Shown: positions 44,643 through 57,185, counted from the first letter of the stretch. The stretch is 64,000 nt of DNA from Angiostrongylus vasorum (GCA_018806985.1 JADANN010000095.1:106676-170675); one strand, 5' to 3'. The notes: generated by a model not told the origin, from the letters alone. Translations and numbers: made by a program.

Positions 44643-45049
44643 CCTAGTACTTCTGTCTCTGTTGAGTCCTGTCGGCCATTTATTGCGTAAGAGAATCGCT
44701 GCGGAGAGTTCCTGGTGACACGACAACAAGTGTGCTTCCACGACAGTACGACGACAAGTGTTCCTCCATTCATTTTGATGGCGCATGTCCCCATCGAGCT
44801 TAGTGGGACTTTTTATTGTCTTCGTAGTCTTAAAAGTATTTTTCTTTGCTAACTAGAGTTCTACTGCGCTCCCCTGAAAAGTTCATAGCGTTACCACGCT
44901 TTACACCGACGTATCGAACGAATCCACAACGCAAGCCATCCTCGAACTTCTTGTTAAAAAAGAAGAAAGAAAAAAAATATGTAATGCTTGTCTAAGCATC
45001 AGCGTTTGGCTGTCTTAAAGAGTGCCAATCGAAACGCATAGTTTTGGGT

Positions 45050-45245
45050 ACTGTTTAGTTCACAGAATCGACTTTATGTTAGCCGCGGCAGTGGATTACA
45101 AATGTGTCATTTTCCTACTCGGCAATCGCCAGCTTTTTATACAGCATAAGTTCACTTCCGTACAAAAACACGTACATCGCAACATTAGCTGCCACTTCGA
45201 CAGCATCGTCTTCTTCAGTACCTGGACGGGTTTTACTGATAGTCT
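45050..45245 (-). mobile_element. Penelope-like 3' end fragment
   Basis: Matches 46430-46620 (the AT(C/T)GACTTT-TTA-CC start and the CAGCATA(A/C)(A/G)TT(C/T)ACTTCC run) with a decayed CTGAAGA...GAAG motif. No coding part is attached. Confidence 0.55.
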
Positions 45246-46429
45246 ATCTATTACATGGAGCGATTTCTAGTAGCGTTTGGACATAACTAACCATGAACGG
45301 ATCGTTTTTCTTTTCTTTTTGGTTGGTACATCAACTCAGGTCGTTGGTTGACTGCTCTTCCAAACTTGAACGGCTTCAAGCAGCTTTCTTTTTTTCTCTA
45401 GGTGAGAGTGGAAATTTCTCTCAATAAACATATTATTGTTTTAATTTCGCTTAATAAAGACCAGTCTAGGAAAAGCCTTTCAGCACTTCCTCTGCTGGGA
45501 AGCAACACTTCTCAAAAAACCTAGCATTGAAAAGTTTGGTGTTCAAACAGATCTTAGCCAAAGCTATTGTCAAAGCCCCAATTATTCTACTGGCAAGAAT
45601 GTGGTCTCTTTTCAATCTTGGCAATTGTTTAAGATCAGCACATGAACGCTTCGGTGATTTTGAAAAAATTTTTTAAGACATATGCGACAGTATTCAGCTG
45701 AAAACTTGGTAACTATGGTATTCCTCCTTCGAATGCTAATTTTCTTTCCTTACATTTCCTGACTGCGGAAGAACATGATGAATGCGGAAATAATTGCATG
45801 TTGAAATCATTTGTCGCTTAGAAGTGCAAATATAAAGGCACCGAGCTGCTCATCCACTTTTATTACATCGCAAATGTCTAATGCATGAGCCAGTGGTTTT
45901 ATGGCGCCGACTATGCCTTCAATTTGTCATGCACAAAAAAGATTTTTGTGAGAGAAATGTTCGTATCAGATTGTTCATTACGTATTTCAACAGCAAATTA
46001 GATTCACACTTTTCTTCTACGACGGTAGCAGACGAGTGGATTTCTGTGCTTTTTCCTGAAAAAATTTCATGTTTTTTCCTGATTCGATCTCGGGAATGAT
46101 TTGAGGCAATCGTCCGTAAACTACTCTATCGGAGGAGAAAGAAGTCCATTGACCACTTAATAGTTTTATTGTATTTAGTTCTTCCAATGATCCGAGTCAA
46201 TCTTCCACGGTTCTCGTCTTTTATGAGGTAGTGTCTTCGTAGTCGAGCCGAGACGGACCACTGAAGCGTGGAACACCGTACGAATGAAGCATGCTCACCC
46301 GGCAGTGCTCTTTTACCCAGGGCTGTTGTTGTTGACATAACTATCCATTGATAACAGTTTGCGAAACACAATTCCAGTCGGTATTATGTTAGGTAACACA
46401 AAGCGGATAACAAAACAGTTTCGAATTCC

Positions 46430-46760
46430 CAGGATCGACTTTCTATTAACCTCGGCATTGGAATATGAATGCGTCGTTTTCTTATTCAGCAATCGCGAGG
46501 TTGTTAAACAGCATACATTTACTTCCATAGAAAAACACAATACAATACAACAGTAGCTGACGTTTCGGCAGTATAGCCTTCTTCATAGCCGGGAAGGGTA
46601 TACTGATATAAAATTTACTAGGCCAAACGCTTCAATAACACTTACAAAAAGACGAAAAAGCTCTATGGTAATTACATGGTCAACAGCTTCTCGAAAAAAA
46701 CTCACCGCTTTTTTACGTGCCTTCCAATGAGGGAGATTAGAACAGCTGATTACAGTATTA
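46430..46760 (-). mobile_element. Penelope-like 3' end, inverted copy
   Basis: This is the mirror image of 46925-47230: the two form an inverted repeat around a short coding remnant. The motif at 46586-46563 has lost the first C of CTGA. Confidence 0.65.
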
Positions 46761-47230
46761 TCTAAAACACCAGCGCGAAAACTCCTTGAGGCTTTTTGGA
46801 TAAATGCCAAAAAACCCTACAATGAATAGCAGGGATGAATGCCCAGAGGTCATACGCGACCTGACCCCGTATGTTCGCATCAATTTCTGATGTGGGATGG
46901 TGCAGTCATCAACCTTATGCGACTATAATCAGCTGTTCTAATCTTCCTCATTGGAAGACACGTAAAAAAAAGTGGTGAGTTTTTCGAGAAGCTGTTGATT
47001 ATATAATTACCATAGAGTTTTTCCTCTTTTTGTAAGTGTTATTGAAGCGTTTGGTCTAGTGAGTTGTAAATCAGTATGCCCTTCCAGGCTCTGAAGAAGG
47101 CGATACTGCCGAAACGTCAGCTACTGTTGTATTGTATTGTGTTTTTCTATGGAAGTAAATGTATGTTGTTTAACAACCTCGCGATTGCTGAACAAGAAGA
47201 CGACGCACAGTTTCCAATTTTGATATCTTG
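46760..47230 (+). mobile_element. Penelope-like C-terminal tail and 3' end
   Basis: Around 46785-46890 the plus strand reads EAFWINAKKP and, after a frameshift, a DLTPYVRINF-like end before TGA. This matches the tail of the GIY-YIG protein at 13955-14398. The 3' end follows, with a clean CTGAAGA-hairpin-GAAA motif at 47091-47114. Confidence 0.68.
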
Positions 47231-47429
47231 TGCCGTCCCAACGACGCTACAGTACTACGTCTGACATCTGTAACCAGTGCCATTGAACAACGAGCTCGTC
47301 ACCCGTTGTTGGAAGCATTACGCAAAGCTGCTGACCCGCCAACCAACAGTAGCAATTCGCATCCGCCATTCCAATTTTGACGACTAAATCTACATAATAT
47401 CAACATTGTTGCAATGCAGTTCTACTCTT

Positions 47430-47560
47430 CCTAGGAATCTCATCTGTTGAAAGGGATGAAAAGTTCTCGCCGTTGAATCTTAAAGGATGCGCCACACATT
47501 TGATTCCATTAAGCATCGTTAAGGTGATTGAATGCATATTGGAAGCAGCTGATCCCGAAT
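47430..47560 (-). repeat. Family B SINE, 3' half
   Basis: Antisense 3' half (CTCGCCGTTGAATC, AAGGATGCGCCACACATTTG, GGTGATTGAATGCATAT). Confidence 0.6.
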
Positions 47561-48049
47561 AGAAAACGGCCTGGGTGAGGTGGGCTGTTGACCCAATATA
47601 CATTGCAGGACACCTCTATCACTGTACTACTCGCGCATACAGTCATTCGTTACACCCCACTTAATTAATGCTATAAAATCTACTTAACAGGACTAAACCA
47701 CAAAAAAACAGACATGTGTGTACCGCTACGTCAATCATTGTAACTTGAGCGTAAGATGCATACATTATTCTCCATCGCTTGCAAGTTCTTCTTAGTAGGC
47801 TCAGCTTGATCAAGCGACATGAAGAGCATTGTGCTCACTGCATTCTTTCTATAGTTTTCATCAAGAAAGTAGTCATGAAATAATTCGTTTAGCTGTGGTA
47901 TAAAATAGGTTTACCGGTAGTTAAGTTTCCAGATGGAATTTGTCAGTGATTGGAAGCCGCAATTATGAAACAAGCCATTAATAAGCAGGTCATAATAGTT
48001 AGCCACAATGGGCCTCTTATCAGTTACTTTTCAAATGCAACACTGCTGG

Positions 48050-48505
48050 TAAATGTTTTACCTTTTATTTTCTGCCTAATACAATTTTCAGGGTAAGGTA
48101 CTAAGCGAAATACAGCCACTACGTTGCTGAGATATTTGCAAAACTCTGGACCGCAGGTGTCTATGGTGGGGAACGAACACGCTATTGTCCTTTCCGGGGA
48201 GTAACGAGTTCACTACTACACCATGCCGGTCCTTCGTTTCGCCTGTCTCTCAGCTAGTTCCATCGAACTTTTTTTTAACAACGTTCAATGCCGATTTGGG
48301 TTCCCCAGATCAATCCCGTTTACGGGTGATTGCTGATGGCAAAAAAAAGATCGATAGAACTAGCTGAGAGACAGGCGAAACGAAGGACCCGCATGGGGTG
48401 GTGGTGAACGCGTTACTCACCGGAAAGGACAATAGCGCGTTCGTTCCCCACCATAGGCACCTGCGGTCCATCGTTTTGCAAATATCTCAGCTTCGTTGAT
48501 GCTAG
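48050..48505. repeat. Family D palindromic element
   Basis: The minus arm (48050-48345) and plus arm (48350-48505) mirror each other around GATCGATAGAACTAGCTGAG. Each includes the tRNA-like unit with the GTTCGTTCCCCACC B box. Confidence 0.68.
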
Positions 48506-48599
48506 GAGTGTTCCGCATCACACAATAAGGGAATGGATCCATAGCTCCGACCTGTTATTAACGATCAAAAATCAAAGATGCCGTTCTGTACGCTAAGCA

Positions 48600-48872
48600 G
48601 TCGAGGATAGGTAGGGTCGGACTAGCAATGCGTATGAACGACAATCGATGGACAAGTGCTGTTATTGAGTGGATTCCTCGGGATATTAAACGCACTCCAT
48701 CAATGCGATAGTCAGAGTACTTCGCGAAAGCCTGTAGGAAGATATGATGCTCGACAAATCCCTAAAGCGAGCAGAACCCACTGGCCTACTCTTGCACGCG
48801 ACAGGGAAAATTGGTTGATTTACTGGCGCCCGCTCGAGTCACTCGACTTTCAACGGGTCTATAGGTGACACA
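48600..48872 (+). mobile_element. RTE-clade LINE, 3' terminal coding fragment
   Basis: The plus strand encodes the RTE C-terminal domain: DNRW-T--VIEWIPRDIKRTP, then a frameshift, then SRTHWPTLARDRENWLIYWR ending with a TAG near 48868. The element is 5'-truncated; no RT precedes it. Confidence 0.75.
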
Positions 48873-48874
48873 GG

Positions 48875-49660
48875 TGAAGGTATCTACTTAATTTCTGTCT
48901 GAACATCTTTTTATCTATGCGCCATCTATTTGTGTACTTATCCTACTTTTTTTATTCATCCACCTACCTATTTTTTGATCTACGGTGAGCGCAGGTCGAT
49001 TTCCCATCGAAATCTATTCATCATTTGCAAGTGGAAATTTGGGAAACAAGAAAAGCAAACATTCTACACATCTAATCCCTTGAGAAGTAAAAAAATAACA
49101 CTGAATACTCGCCAATTGTCTGGTCGGTAGTTAGGAAATCACCTTCTAATAAGATGTGAAAGAAGCGGTTGTTGTTACCCGACCTAGTTACTTTTAACCA
49201 GCAGCACCGAGAAAGGCAAGGCTCATGGCTGCTCATGCTTATTGTGCTCGACAAGGGTTTCAATTTTAGTTTTAAAGAATTTAATCTTATACCGTTACGA
49301 GGGATATTCGCTTACGAGCAAAATATCCAGCCTATCAGTGACAGATTTTCATGTATTAACCGTCCTAGGACAAGGAACTTTCCAGTGAATTTTGACTTGG
49401 TTGTGAAATACAAAAGAGAAATTGCTAAAACGTTTGTGATCGACCTTGTAAATTTCATACTTTACTCTTCCATTTGCAGTTATTTATCCTAATAACGCTG
49501 GCTTTCCCTGCTTCTCGATGGAATGACCATCTAGGTGCCAATTTTTTTTTTACGTTTTCATCTTTCCATATTTTTCGCTGAGCAATGTTTTCTATAGGGA
49601 ATCAGAAAACACGTGGAAAAGGAGATTTCAAATTTAGAAACACCCGCCATGTGACCCCTT
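48875..49660. other. No gene recognised
   Basis: A 107-codon frame at 49169-49492 has no recognisable motif or homology I can name. Codon use and splice context give no support. Confidence 0.4.
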
Positions 49661-49664
49661 TTAA

Positions 49665-49885
49665 GCATGATGAGATTTGAGCAAAGCTCGGAGCCACAGA
49701 TGGGTTCCGAACCTGCGACTCCCCATCACGAGTGCCCACGTATTATCGATTGTACCAACCGATGCCCTTGTTTTCCCTTTACCTTTGGTTTGGCGGATAG
49801 AACATGCGCCTTCGATAAAGGTAAAAGCGGGTTCGAAGCCCACATGAGGTTAACGGTCTTTGCCCATATCTCAGCATCCCTTTTG
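49665..49885 (-). repeat. tRNA-derived SINE-like repeat
   Basis: Reading leftward, GGGCATCGGTTGGTACAATC (A box) and CGCAGGTTCGGAACCC (B box) are spaced as in a tRNA. The opposite strand also carries a GCGGGTTCGAAGCCC B box. The acceptor stems do not pair. Only this copy of its kind was noticed. Confidence 0.45.
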
Positions 49886-50375
49886 TGGAATTCATAAAAT
49901 TTCTCAAAGCGTGACTAGATCGCTTAAGGTTCTGTAATTATAGAGATTAAAATTTACCACCCATGAGTGACCGGGTTTCTGTGTGAATTTTAGAAGCAGT
50001 TCGCAACCAATCAAATAATTTATATCTATGATCTTGCGAGCTGCACTTCCTGGGCTGAGGCGAGGTTAGTATAAGCAGTCGTCGTTTTCGTTGTTGCTTT
50101 TGTTGTTGTTCGGTGACTGCCGTTACGGCGAGTTTGCCTTGCTCGGAGCCTTGACGTATTTTATGTAACAATAGCCCTGCAATTGGGTGAAATCTATAGT
50201 ATTAATGGAGTTCCAGCATACACAAAACTGTTCTTTAAAAACTACTCTTCGTGCTGTAAGACTACCTTTGGGTTGTTCACGAGAGATGGTGAATGGGAAC
50301 CATACCACGTATAATAGTGAGGCATTCGTAGAACGTAGCACTTGCATCAGCTCAACAAGGGCAGTTTGTAAGCAA

Positions 50376-50422
<47 letters not shown>
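50376..50422. repeat. TA dinucleotide microsatellite
   Basis: About 22 TA units without obvious interruption. Confidence 0.92.
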
Positions 50423-50423
<1 letters not shown>

Positions 50424-50463
50424 CCGACTATTTGTGCCGAAGTATACAGAAAGTCTATTTGTT

Positions 50464-50868
50464 CAGTTATTACTTGATAATTGAACGGCCCGTCCTCACT
50501 GGTTGTGCGGGCCCCAGCATAATATGCATTTTTCGGATATTTGCTGGTTAAGCCATTATGATTCCCTGGAATCCAGAGGTCAACCTGGCCAAAGTCTGCC
50601 CCAGGTCTTCATCACCAAAAGCGCTCGCACCCCTTGTGGATGACAGGGAGATTTGCCACCATGCGACTTTGATACCACGACGGTGGTGGATCGTGGTATT
50701 GATTTACTTTTAGGCGGGTTTTCTGATGGAAACGCCGTACTCTTTCTCAGCTTGGGAGACCTCGCCAGGGAGAGTAGGGAGATAAATTCACCTGCTGTAC
50801 ATCGCAGCCCGGCATCCTGTTACCCCCTTCCAGCCACGATGAGTCGGTAAACAGTTGGGAGGGTTTTG
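50464..50868 (-). repeat. Family A interspersed element
   Basis: Antisense full-length copy (ACTGGTTGTGCGGGCCCCAG near 50498; ACTCTTTCTCAGCTTGGGAG near 50738). Confidence 0.72.
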
Positions 50869-51232
50869 AATTATTAAATAAAATAATATTATTCAGTCCA
50901 TATCTTTTGTGTTTTTAACCATTGCGTTCTTCTTTAAACTAATCCCTTTTTTTCGACCATTGGCAAAGAGACATTTTCGCCGTTCAGATACAGACATTCA
51001 GATCTTTCGTCACATTTTTAAAAGATGTGGAATTCTCAGTCGGATAACTAGAGATACGCGAAAAATTCTCATTGTAGTATATCTCGTTGCAATTTTTTCA
51101 TACGCTTCCTTGATTTTTGCGCAGCCTTGTGCTTGACTAGTTTATTGCTTTCATAAGGTAACAGATTGAAAAAAAATCACATGAATGCATTGTGAATCGT
51201 AAACAATTCGAGCATAACTTTACGTTTCGTGA

Positions 51233-53300
51233 GACGGTGGCAAAGTGCCGAGAAGAAATTCGACTGAAACGGACCCGACGCCGAGGTTCGAATCATTCCG
51301 TTCACCACGCCTTGCCACATCTTTCTCGACCAATTTGCCATGATCGGGTTTGTGGTATGCAGAACTCTTTTTTTCCTTTAAGACGCATTAGTACAGAAAA
51401 GAACCCGGTTCAAACCGTTAGCGTTTCTGAAGTTGAAAAGTGCTGGGCGGGAACACCATATGCATTTTCTCCAGTGTTTAGAATACACGGCATGTTGCAT
51501 ATTGTAGTCACTATACAAAGATTACGCATTTTGGCATCGTATTGGCCGCCGGAGCTGGAAGGAATTCCTTGGTTAAAAGAGGACTTTTATCTATTTGAAA
51601 ATCAACCAGCAGTATGACTTTTTTTTGGTGTTTTTTTCTACGATTTAATAGACAAATAATGTGCAATCGTCTCCGATAGGATGAGTGGGTAAAAAAAAGA
51701 CTCTGTGAAATGAACGATTTCGAAGGTGATTTTTTGAAAGAGTTGAAACTTTGCTAACTGCAGGAACTTTTTTCAAACAGACGTTTTTCATTAGAATTTA
51801 GACGAGTGGTTCTTTATTTCACTGGTTTTATGCTCCACCAACTTTGTATTGTTCCATCATATTAAATGACCCGTCTTCACGTATATTGTGCGGGTTCCCA
51901 GCACCTCTCATATTGGATTCGTTTCCTCGCGTCCATTGTCCACGAAGATCTTCGAAGTTTTACCCGTCGCTTCTGTTGTTGCTTGAGGATTTTCATTGGG
52001 ATAGGATTCATTTCATCTTGAACGTCGTAGAATGCTGGTCGAGCAATTCTCCCTGGAGTACTGAGATAGCAGAGCCGGAGCGTTCCCAATTAGATTCCAG
52101 GTAGTGATTTTTCTTCCCAGAGAAGTCCGGTACCAGTTCCGTCGGAGGGTTAAAAGGCTGAATTGGCCAGGAGCGGATTCGAACTAGTGCCATGCTCGTG
52201 ATCCGGACACCACTACCACTGTGCTATCCGCACCGTCAATGTCGGTAAACTGTACATAAAAGATTGTCTGTGTTTTTAGGATGGATGCATTATTAGACAC
52301 TATAAAAACTACTTCTCAGTATAATTCAAACAACAGAAAATCTACGCGTTTCATGATTTACTCTACGAATAACGAGTGCTCAGGTTTTTTTTATCGAAAA
52401 CTGAAGCATGGATTATCTGCGCAAGCAACGAAAAGCGAAAACTGGTTAAATGAATGTATGCGCTTCCCTTGAAAACAGTTTTGCTTCCATAACTGAAGTT
52501 GTTTACTAAAAAACAGTGATTTGAAACGTTTTCTTGTTACTAGTAGTACTTGTCTACTTTTCGCCCTGAATCTTTCAAAAAACACCTTAAATTTTGGAAA
52601 CCTACCAGTAATCACTCGTGTTAGGTCAGCTGGGTTAACTTCCACTCTCCGCAGCGCTGTAGTTGATAGCTGTTCCTAGCAGTGAGCTGACCCAAAAGGA
52701 TTTGGATTATAGCATCAGACAGCTCCGCCGCACGGCATTGCTGTTCGAGAACGTCAAACACCTGAAGAACAGAGTTTTCACTAACTAGTGCAGTTAATAT
52801 GGAGCTTCCCTCTTGAATTGTCTGAAACCACAGAAACCATGCAGAAGTCAAAACTCCAATGGGTTCTTTAAAAATGGAACCTCTCATTCAATGCATCCAA
52901 GAAATGAGAAGTTGCTGCCTGCATTATAAGACGCATCATAAACTCTCTGGCCCTACTTTCACTCGTTGAAATAGCAGGGACCTGGGCAGTTACCTCAGTT
53001 GCCATTGAAAAAGCCACAGGTACCGGTAAGGAGGACAAGGCAACACTGAAGGTTCTTGTGCTCATTGTAGCTAAGTGTAACGTCTCTACCGGAGAAATAA
53101 GCATGGAAAAGTCTCCGTCTTTTTCGAGTTGTTAAATAGGAGCTATGGCTAATCAAATTTGGAAAACAATGTTTATTTAACAAGAACAATCTTCCAGTTT
53201 ATACTTGTTCCTCCTGGTCCACATCCGAAAACCGTAGTGATCGCGAGAACAGAAAAGCAGCAACAGAGGTGCCGGAACATTCGCCGTGTTTGCCACTCTG
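51233..53300 (-). pseudogene. Pseudogene of the CGPGG secreted protein family
   Basis: All four exons of the intact gene at 37235-39600 are recognisable in the same order: exon 1 about 53297-53205, exon 2 about 53085-52912, exon 3 about 52765-52610, exon 4 about 51540-51233. Several lesions make it non-functional. The start codon is ACG instead of ATG. A frameshift sits in the signal peptide (VPAPLLLL, then AITTVFGCGPGG in another frame). The exon 2 donor reads GCAACT where the intact copy has GTGAGT. Exon 4 carries an inserted stretch of about 60 bases at 51357-51418. Residues such as FSVALSSLPVPVAFSMA and VFDVLEQQCRAAELSD remain clear. Confidence 0.82.
51862..52238 (-). repeat. Family C-related SINE with a tRNA-like head
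   Basis: Reading leftward from 52238, GGATAGCACAGTGGTAGTGG (A box) and CTAGTTCGAATCC (B box) lie at tRNA spacing. They are followed by the family C body (CATTCTACGACGTTCAAGATG, ATCCTCAAGCAACAACAGAA) and a GAAGACGGGTCATTTAA end. The acceptor-stem halves do not pair, so this is a SINE head and not a tRNA gene. Confidence 0.68.
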
Positions 53301-53479
53301 TTCATTCTAGTGAGAATCGCGCGTGAAGATATTTGGATGGTAGCATCTGCTGTTATGTTCAATTGAAGAGAGGATTTCTTGTTTTCAGTAAGGTGGTTGA
53401 GAAATCGGCAATGGATTTTCACTAGGAATTTGTACTCAGTGGCTCCGGCGCAGGTATTAGGGACCTCCTACATTTTCAA

Positions 53480-54330
53480 GACGGAAAGCAAATTCTTTGA
53501 ATCCGTCAAATTCACTGCGGTCGGATTTGGCATTGTGGACTCTGCTATTCCAAAGCACACAGAAATTGGCAAACGAGTTGCAACGTGTGCAGAACACGAA
53601 CGTGATTGACATGTGGGGGCGATTGCTTAATTCATCGAATGCGTTGAGTTCCCAGTTAGTACAGTTTAAATTGACCCTCGGCCATGTTATTTTTTATTGT
53701 CGTGACATTAAGTTTTAACCTTCTCAAAAATGAGAAAATGTAGAATCGACAAAACAGCATCGTTAAAAATGCACTTCTGGGAACGACTCTATCCGCAGAT
53801 TTGTCCCAATGACAACAAGGAAACAGAGCATTCCAGAAGCAGCACTCCTATCTGCAAATACCAAAAACGCCAAAATCGCATTCATTTGGCTGCTATCGTT
53901 TTTATTTTAAATCCACTGAGGTAGTAAGATGTTTGTCTTTGTGGCAAGCCGGCTTGTTAACCCTAAGAAGCCCATCGGCAGAATTTCACTAGATGATTAA
54001 AAAACCGTGTCATGAAAAAAACAACTGCATCAGACCATAAAGCGTTATAAGCTCAGTGCTAATATCCTGCACTCTAATGAAACATACGGTGCAGTGAAAT
54101 GAAGAACGAAACTGTCGGAGCGACACTGAGCTAGTGCTTCCTCTCCCTCTTTTTAAAGGTTCGAAATTTCCAATAACGGCAAATGTTTGTGGGAGCGCCG
54201 CTTGAGCCTCCTCGTCTTTCCTTCGTGTGCTGGGAAAACAATTTTTGTTATTGAAGAGTTTTGGCTAAGGCAGTGATCATTTCATCCGACAGTAATTGTA
54301 TCCCCTTCAATAGTTTTTTGAATGAATAAG
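53480..54330. repeat. Upstream block P, copy linked to the CGPGG pseudogene
   Basis: Homologous to the blocks at 32340 and 39800, again directly upstream (on the minus strand) of a CGPGG gene copy. Short open frames in it do not agree between copies. Confidence 0.65.
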
Positions 54331-54799
54331 GTTTAGACAGCGACCATTTTTCGAAACTTTAGACAATCTCGCAGACTTATCTGTTTCCTCTTCTGTTTAT
54401 TTAGTGGTTATGTTCGGAACGTATATTGGAGCTGTAGATTAACGCCTGCTTGAAAGAAGTGTTGCGAAAACAGAAATTCGTTCCCCCACTTTTGGTTCCT
54501 CGTCGACATCAATGAATGTCCGTATGTCCCTCAGTGAGTGACCACGAGCTCCTTCAAATATTGTCTACCTGACGATTGCTTTGACTGTGAAGCTTAATAA
54601 GAACTCTTCTCGACCACCTGCAGAAAAAGAAATGTAGAAATTCTCTGCAGGAAATCTCAGTTGCCATGCGAGCAGCGCTAAGGATGATAGGTGTGAAACT
54701 CTCATTGAATTCTAATATTCAGTCCGAATTATTCATCGCGTAGTTTTTCTGCTCAGAGTTCCTCGCCCTTCGCACACAAAATGGAAAACATGGTCGCCC

Positions 54800-54960
54800 G
54801 TTTTATTATGTTTCCATGAAGGTAAAGGAAGCTGAATACGCACCTTCGCATTGTTTCGATGAATTTCCGAGCGACGATCACTACCGTCACAAAAATTCTC
54901 CTTGCGTTTTTCTGCGTGTATCGCAGTGGGAAGTGGTGTACTGCAATACACACATGGACG
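54800..54960. repeat. Partial block Q, copy upstream of the CGPGG pseudogene
   Basis: Matches 40960-41090 (CACCTTCG(C/T)ATTGTTT(C/T) landmark) and more weakly the longer Q blocks. It stands in the same relative position upstream of a CGPGG copy. Confidence 0.45.
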
Positions 54961-55055
54961 CCGAGTTGAATAAGTTTCCTGGGGTCTGGAAGCTTTCAGT
55001 TCCTCTACGGCCAGCAAATACTTATTGCGTCCATGAACCAGTGCGAGTTATTTAT

Positions 55056-55135
55056 AGGTCTGGTACGCATTCAGTCATCTCATGCAATTCTTGATAATGT
55101 CAAAAGAATGCCGATTCCCATAAGGATTATTCAAT
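55056..55135 (+). repeat. Family B SINE, decayed 3' fragment
   Basis: GGTACGCATTCAGTCATCTC followed by a CGATTCCCATAAGGATTATTCAA end, matching the SINE body with many changes. Confidence 0.4.
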
Positions 55136-55334
55136 ACCCGGTTCTTTGGCTTCTAAACCAAACTTTCACTTCGGCAGTGCAAATGTTTTAAATCGTTACC
55201 GGCTGAAGCCGTGAAATTTTTGAAAAGCAGCCACCAGATTCCTTAGTGTTTCTTCTATTACAGGATCATTACAGTGGTTTTCCGACACTTTCGTTGTCGA
55301 TAACGAATTGCGGATCCTTTCAAGAGAAGATCTG

Positions 55335-55612
55335 AGCGTATGGCGCAGTGGGTTGAAGGCGCCAGTTCGACGCGCACGTGGAATCTATCCCCGCACAAAT
55401 ATCCCACCAAACCCTCCATCCCTACGGGGTCGGCAAACTGGTACCATACTTGTCTGGGAGGATAGCAACACTGGCTCGATACATCGGTGAGCCAGCGCGA
55501 GTCGTTGTGAAGGCCAGATTTGCATTCAGTCACCTCCAGCGATGCTTAATGAAGTCAAATGCATGGCGCATCCCTTAGGGATTGATCAACGCCGGGAACA
55601 TTATCCTTTTAT
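55335..55612 (+). repeat. Family B SINE (full length)
   Basis: Complete copy: GAGCGTATGGCGCAGTGGG head, ATCCCTACGGGGTCGGCAAA, CTCGATACATCGGTGAGCC, GATCAACGCCGGGAACATTA end. Confidence 0.75.
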
Positions 55613-55614
55613 CT

Positions 55615-56735
55615 TTTATCCAAAAGAAAATGTTCATGGCTTACTTCACATCGACTTACTTCTAAGGTTTGACGTCAGTTACGGTGAAGTAGGAAACGAA
55701 GTCGTCTTTATTCAAAGAAAATATCTGACGCTCCATAGCCCTTCTATTAAGAGTATTGAGTGGATCTTGGGAGCGAGATAATGAACGAGTTGCTAAGATC
55801 TACTTTAAAAACGCTGAAAAACTCTTTCTGTCGTTAGGTTTAGCAGGGAAATGTTCATTGAGAGGTAGATATCACCTTCTTTTCATGTGGAACGACAATT
55901 TTTTTTCTTGATTTTTTCTGACGAGAGTAGATGAGACGAGGGGAAAGTACTGAATAACAATGAGAATAGTGATAGTGAAGGGTTGGCAGCGAAAGTATCG
56001 CTCGGTTTTGTGGAAACTGGTTGTTATTGAGAGTTGTTGACACTGTTGAAGATAAGTGGAACAGAGGGCGTAGTTGACCGATATACCAAATCAGTGATTT
56101 GTACCTTTCCAAACTAACTTTAAGTCAATCTGCTGACCATTGATGATTATGGTTCGATTAATCTTTTTTTTCATTGATCGTGCTATGATATGTGCACGTT
56201 CATCATAGGACGCAAATGGCTTCGGTTGCTAAATGCCACTACTTCCGAAATTTTACACGTGTCACCACTCTTCTATCCACACTTCAAAGATGTATGCAAG
56301 TTCTTCTGCTACGGCGTTCCAATACATACATTCTATCACAATAATGGCCCTTTCAACCACATGTAAGCACTAAAAATGCGGCATTTGAAACGTTTAAGCT
56401 GCTTTGAAAGGATGTTTGGTTGATCGCGCTCAGTACAAGTGAAACGCAGCATCTTTCCAAATTGATATCTAACCTTTCTAAGAGGATAGAAGCACCGTCT
56501 TCACATATCAGTAAGTCACCCATGTGAATTTGCTAAGAATGCATTCTGTAATATACGATGTATCACATATGATGCATGGCATGGTTTCTAATGAAAGGGA
56601 ACCTTCATAAACAGCCGCCTGAATCTCCCAATCTCTCCTTAACGCACAGAGAAATAAAAATTGGTTATTGAAAAAGTTTCATACGGTGAAGCAGTGTTTT
56701 TTTTTGTTGAGCAGTAAATCAGTTCCCTTTGTTGT
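55615..56735. other. No gene recognised
   Basis: Spacer between a SINE and a Penelope fragment; nothing supported on either strand. Confidence 0.4.
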
Positions 56736-56739
56736 CCGA

Positions 56740-57185
56740 TATGTCCATATACTAGCGCAGGAATCTAAAGCATCAACGTGGAAGACTCATGAGAAGTTTT
56801 GGATAAACTTCGAAAGTCGAATTATGGACCGGAAAGACAAATGCATCATTGTAACACATGATATGTCACCTTATCTCAGGAGATTTTTTCATACACAACA
56901 CATCCCCATGAGTGGGTCTCACTCATCATCCTTCGTGAACAACCCAGGGGTTGTCCAACGACAAGGTGGGTGGTTTTTTCAAAATTGGCGTCTTTTCACA
57001 TGCTTGGTCCTCACTAATATTATGTAAGCCATCTAATTGTGGTGCTACCACTGCATATGATACGTCCAGGCTCTGAGGAAGGGGAAATCGCCGAAACGTT
57101 AGCCATTGCTGAACAAAGACAAGAACAATAAGAACATCTATACCAACCTCACGCCGACTAAAAAAGAGCAGTTTGCAAAAACATA
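56740..57185 (+). mobile_element. Penelope-like element 3' fragment
   Basis: The frame 56668-57027 contains the C-terminal Penelope tail (ILAQESKAS, then EKFWINFESRIMDRKDKC). The 3' untranslated end follows, with a CTGAGGA-hairpin-GAAA motif at 57073-57096 and the AACAAAGACAA...CAACCTC terminus also seen at 25515-25560. Confidence 0.72.

Larger units (their letters stand above)
43990..46430. other. Repeat-derived spacer
   Basis: Apart from the family A copy, the Penelope end at 45050-45245 and a minus-strand copy of the 33750-type terminus near 46175-46300, I see no gene. Confidence 0.4.

Noticed and set aside
49690..49830. Possible tRNA genes on both strands
   Set aside because: B boxes are good but no closed cloverleaf with a paired acceptor stem can be drawn on either strand.
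50376..50422. Regulatory or origin function of the TA run
   Set aside because: A simple dinucleotide microsatellite with no associated motif.
52160..52240. Possible functional tRNA gene (minus strand)
   Set aside because: A and B boxes are well placed, but the two acceptor-stem halves do not pair and a SINE body follows directly.
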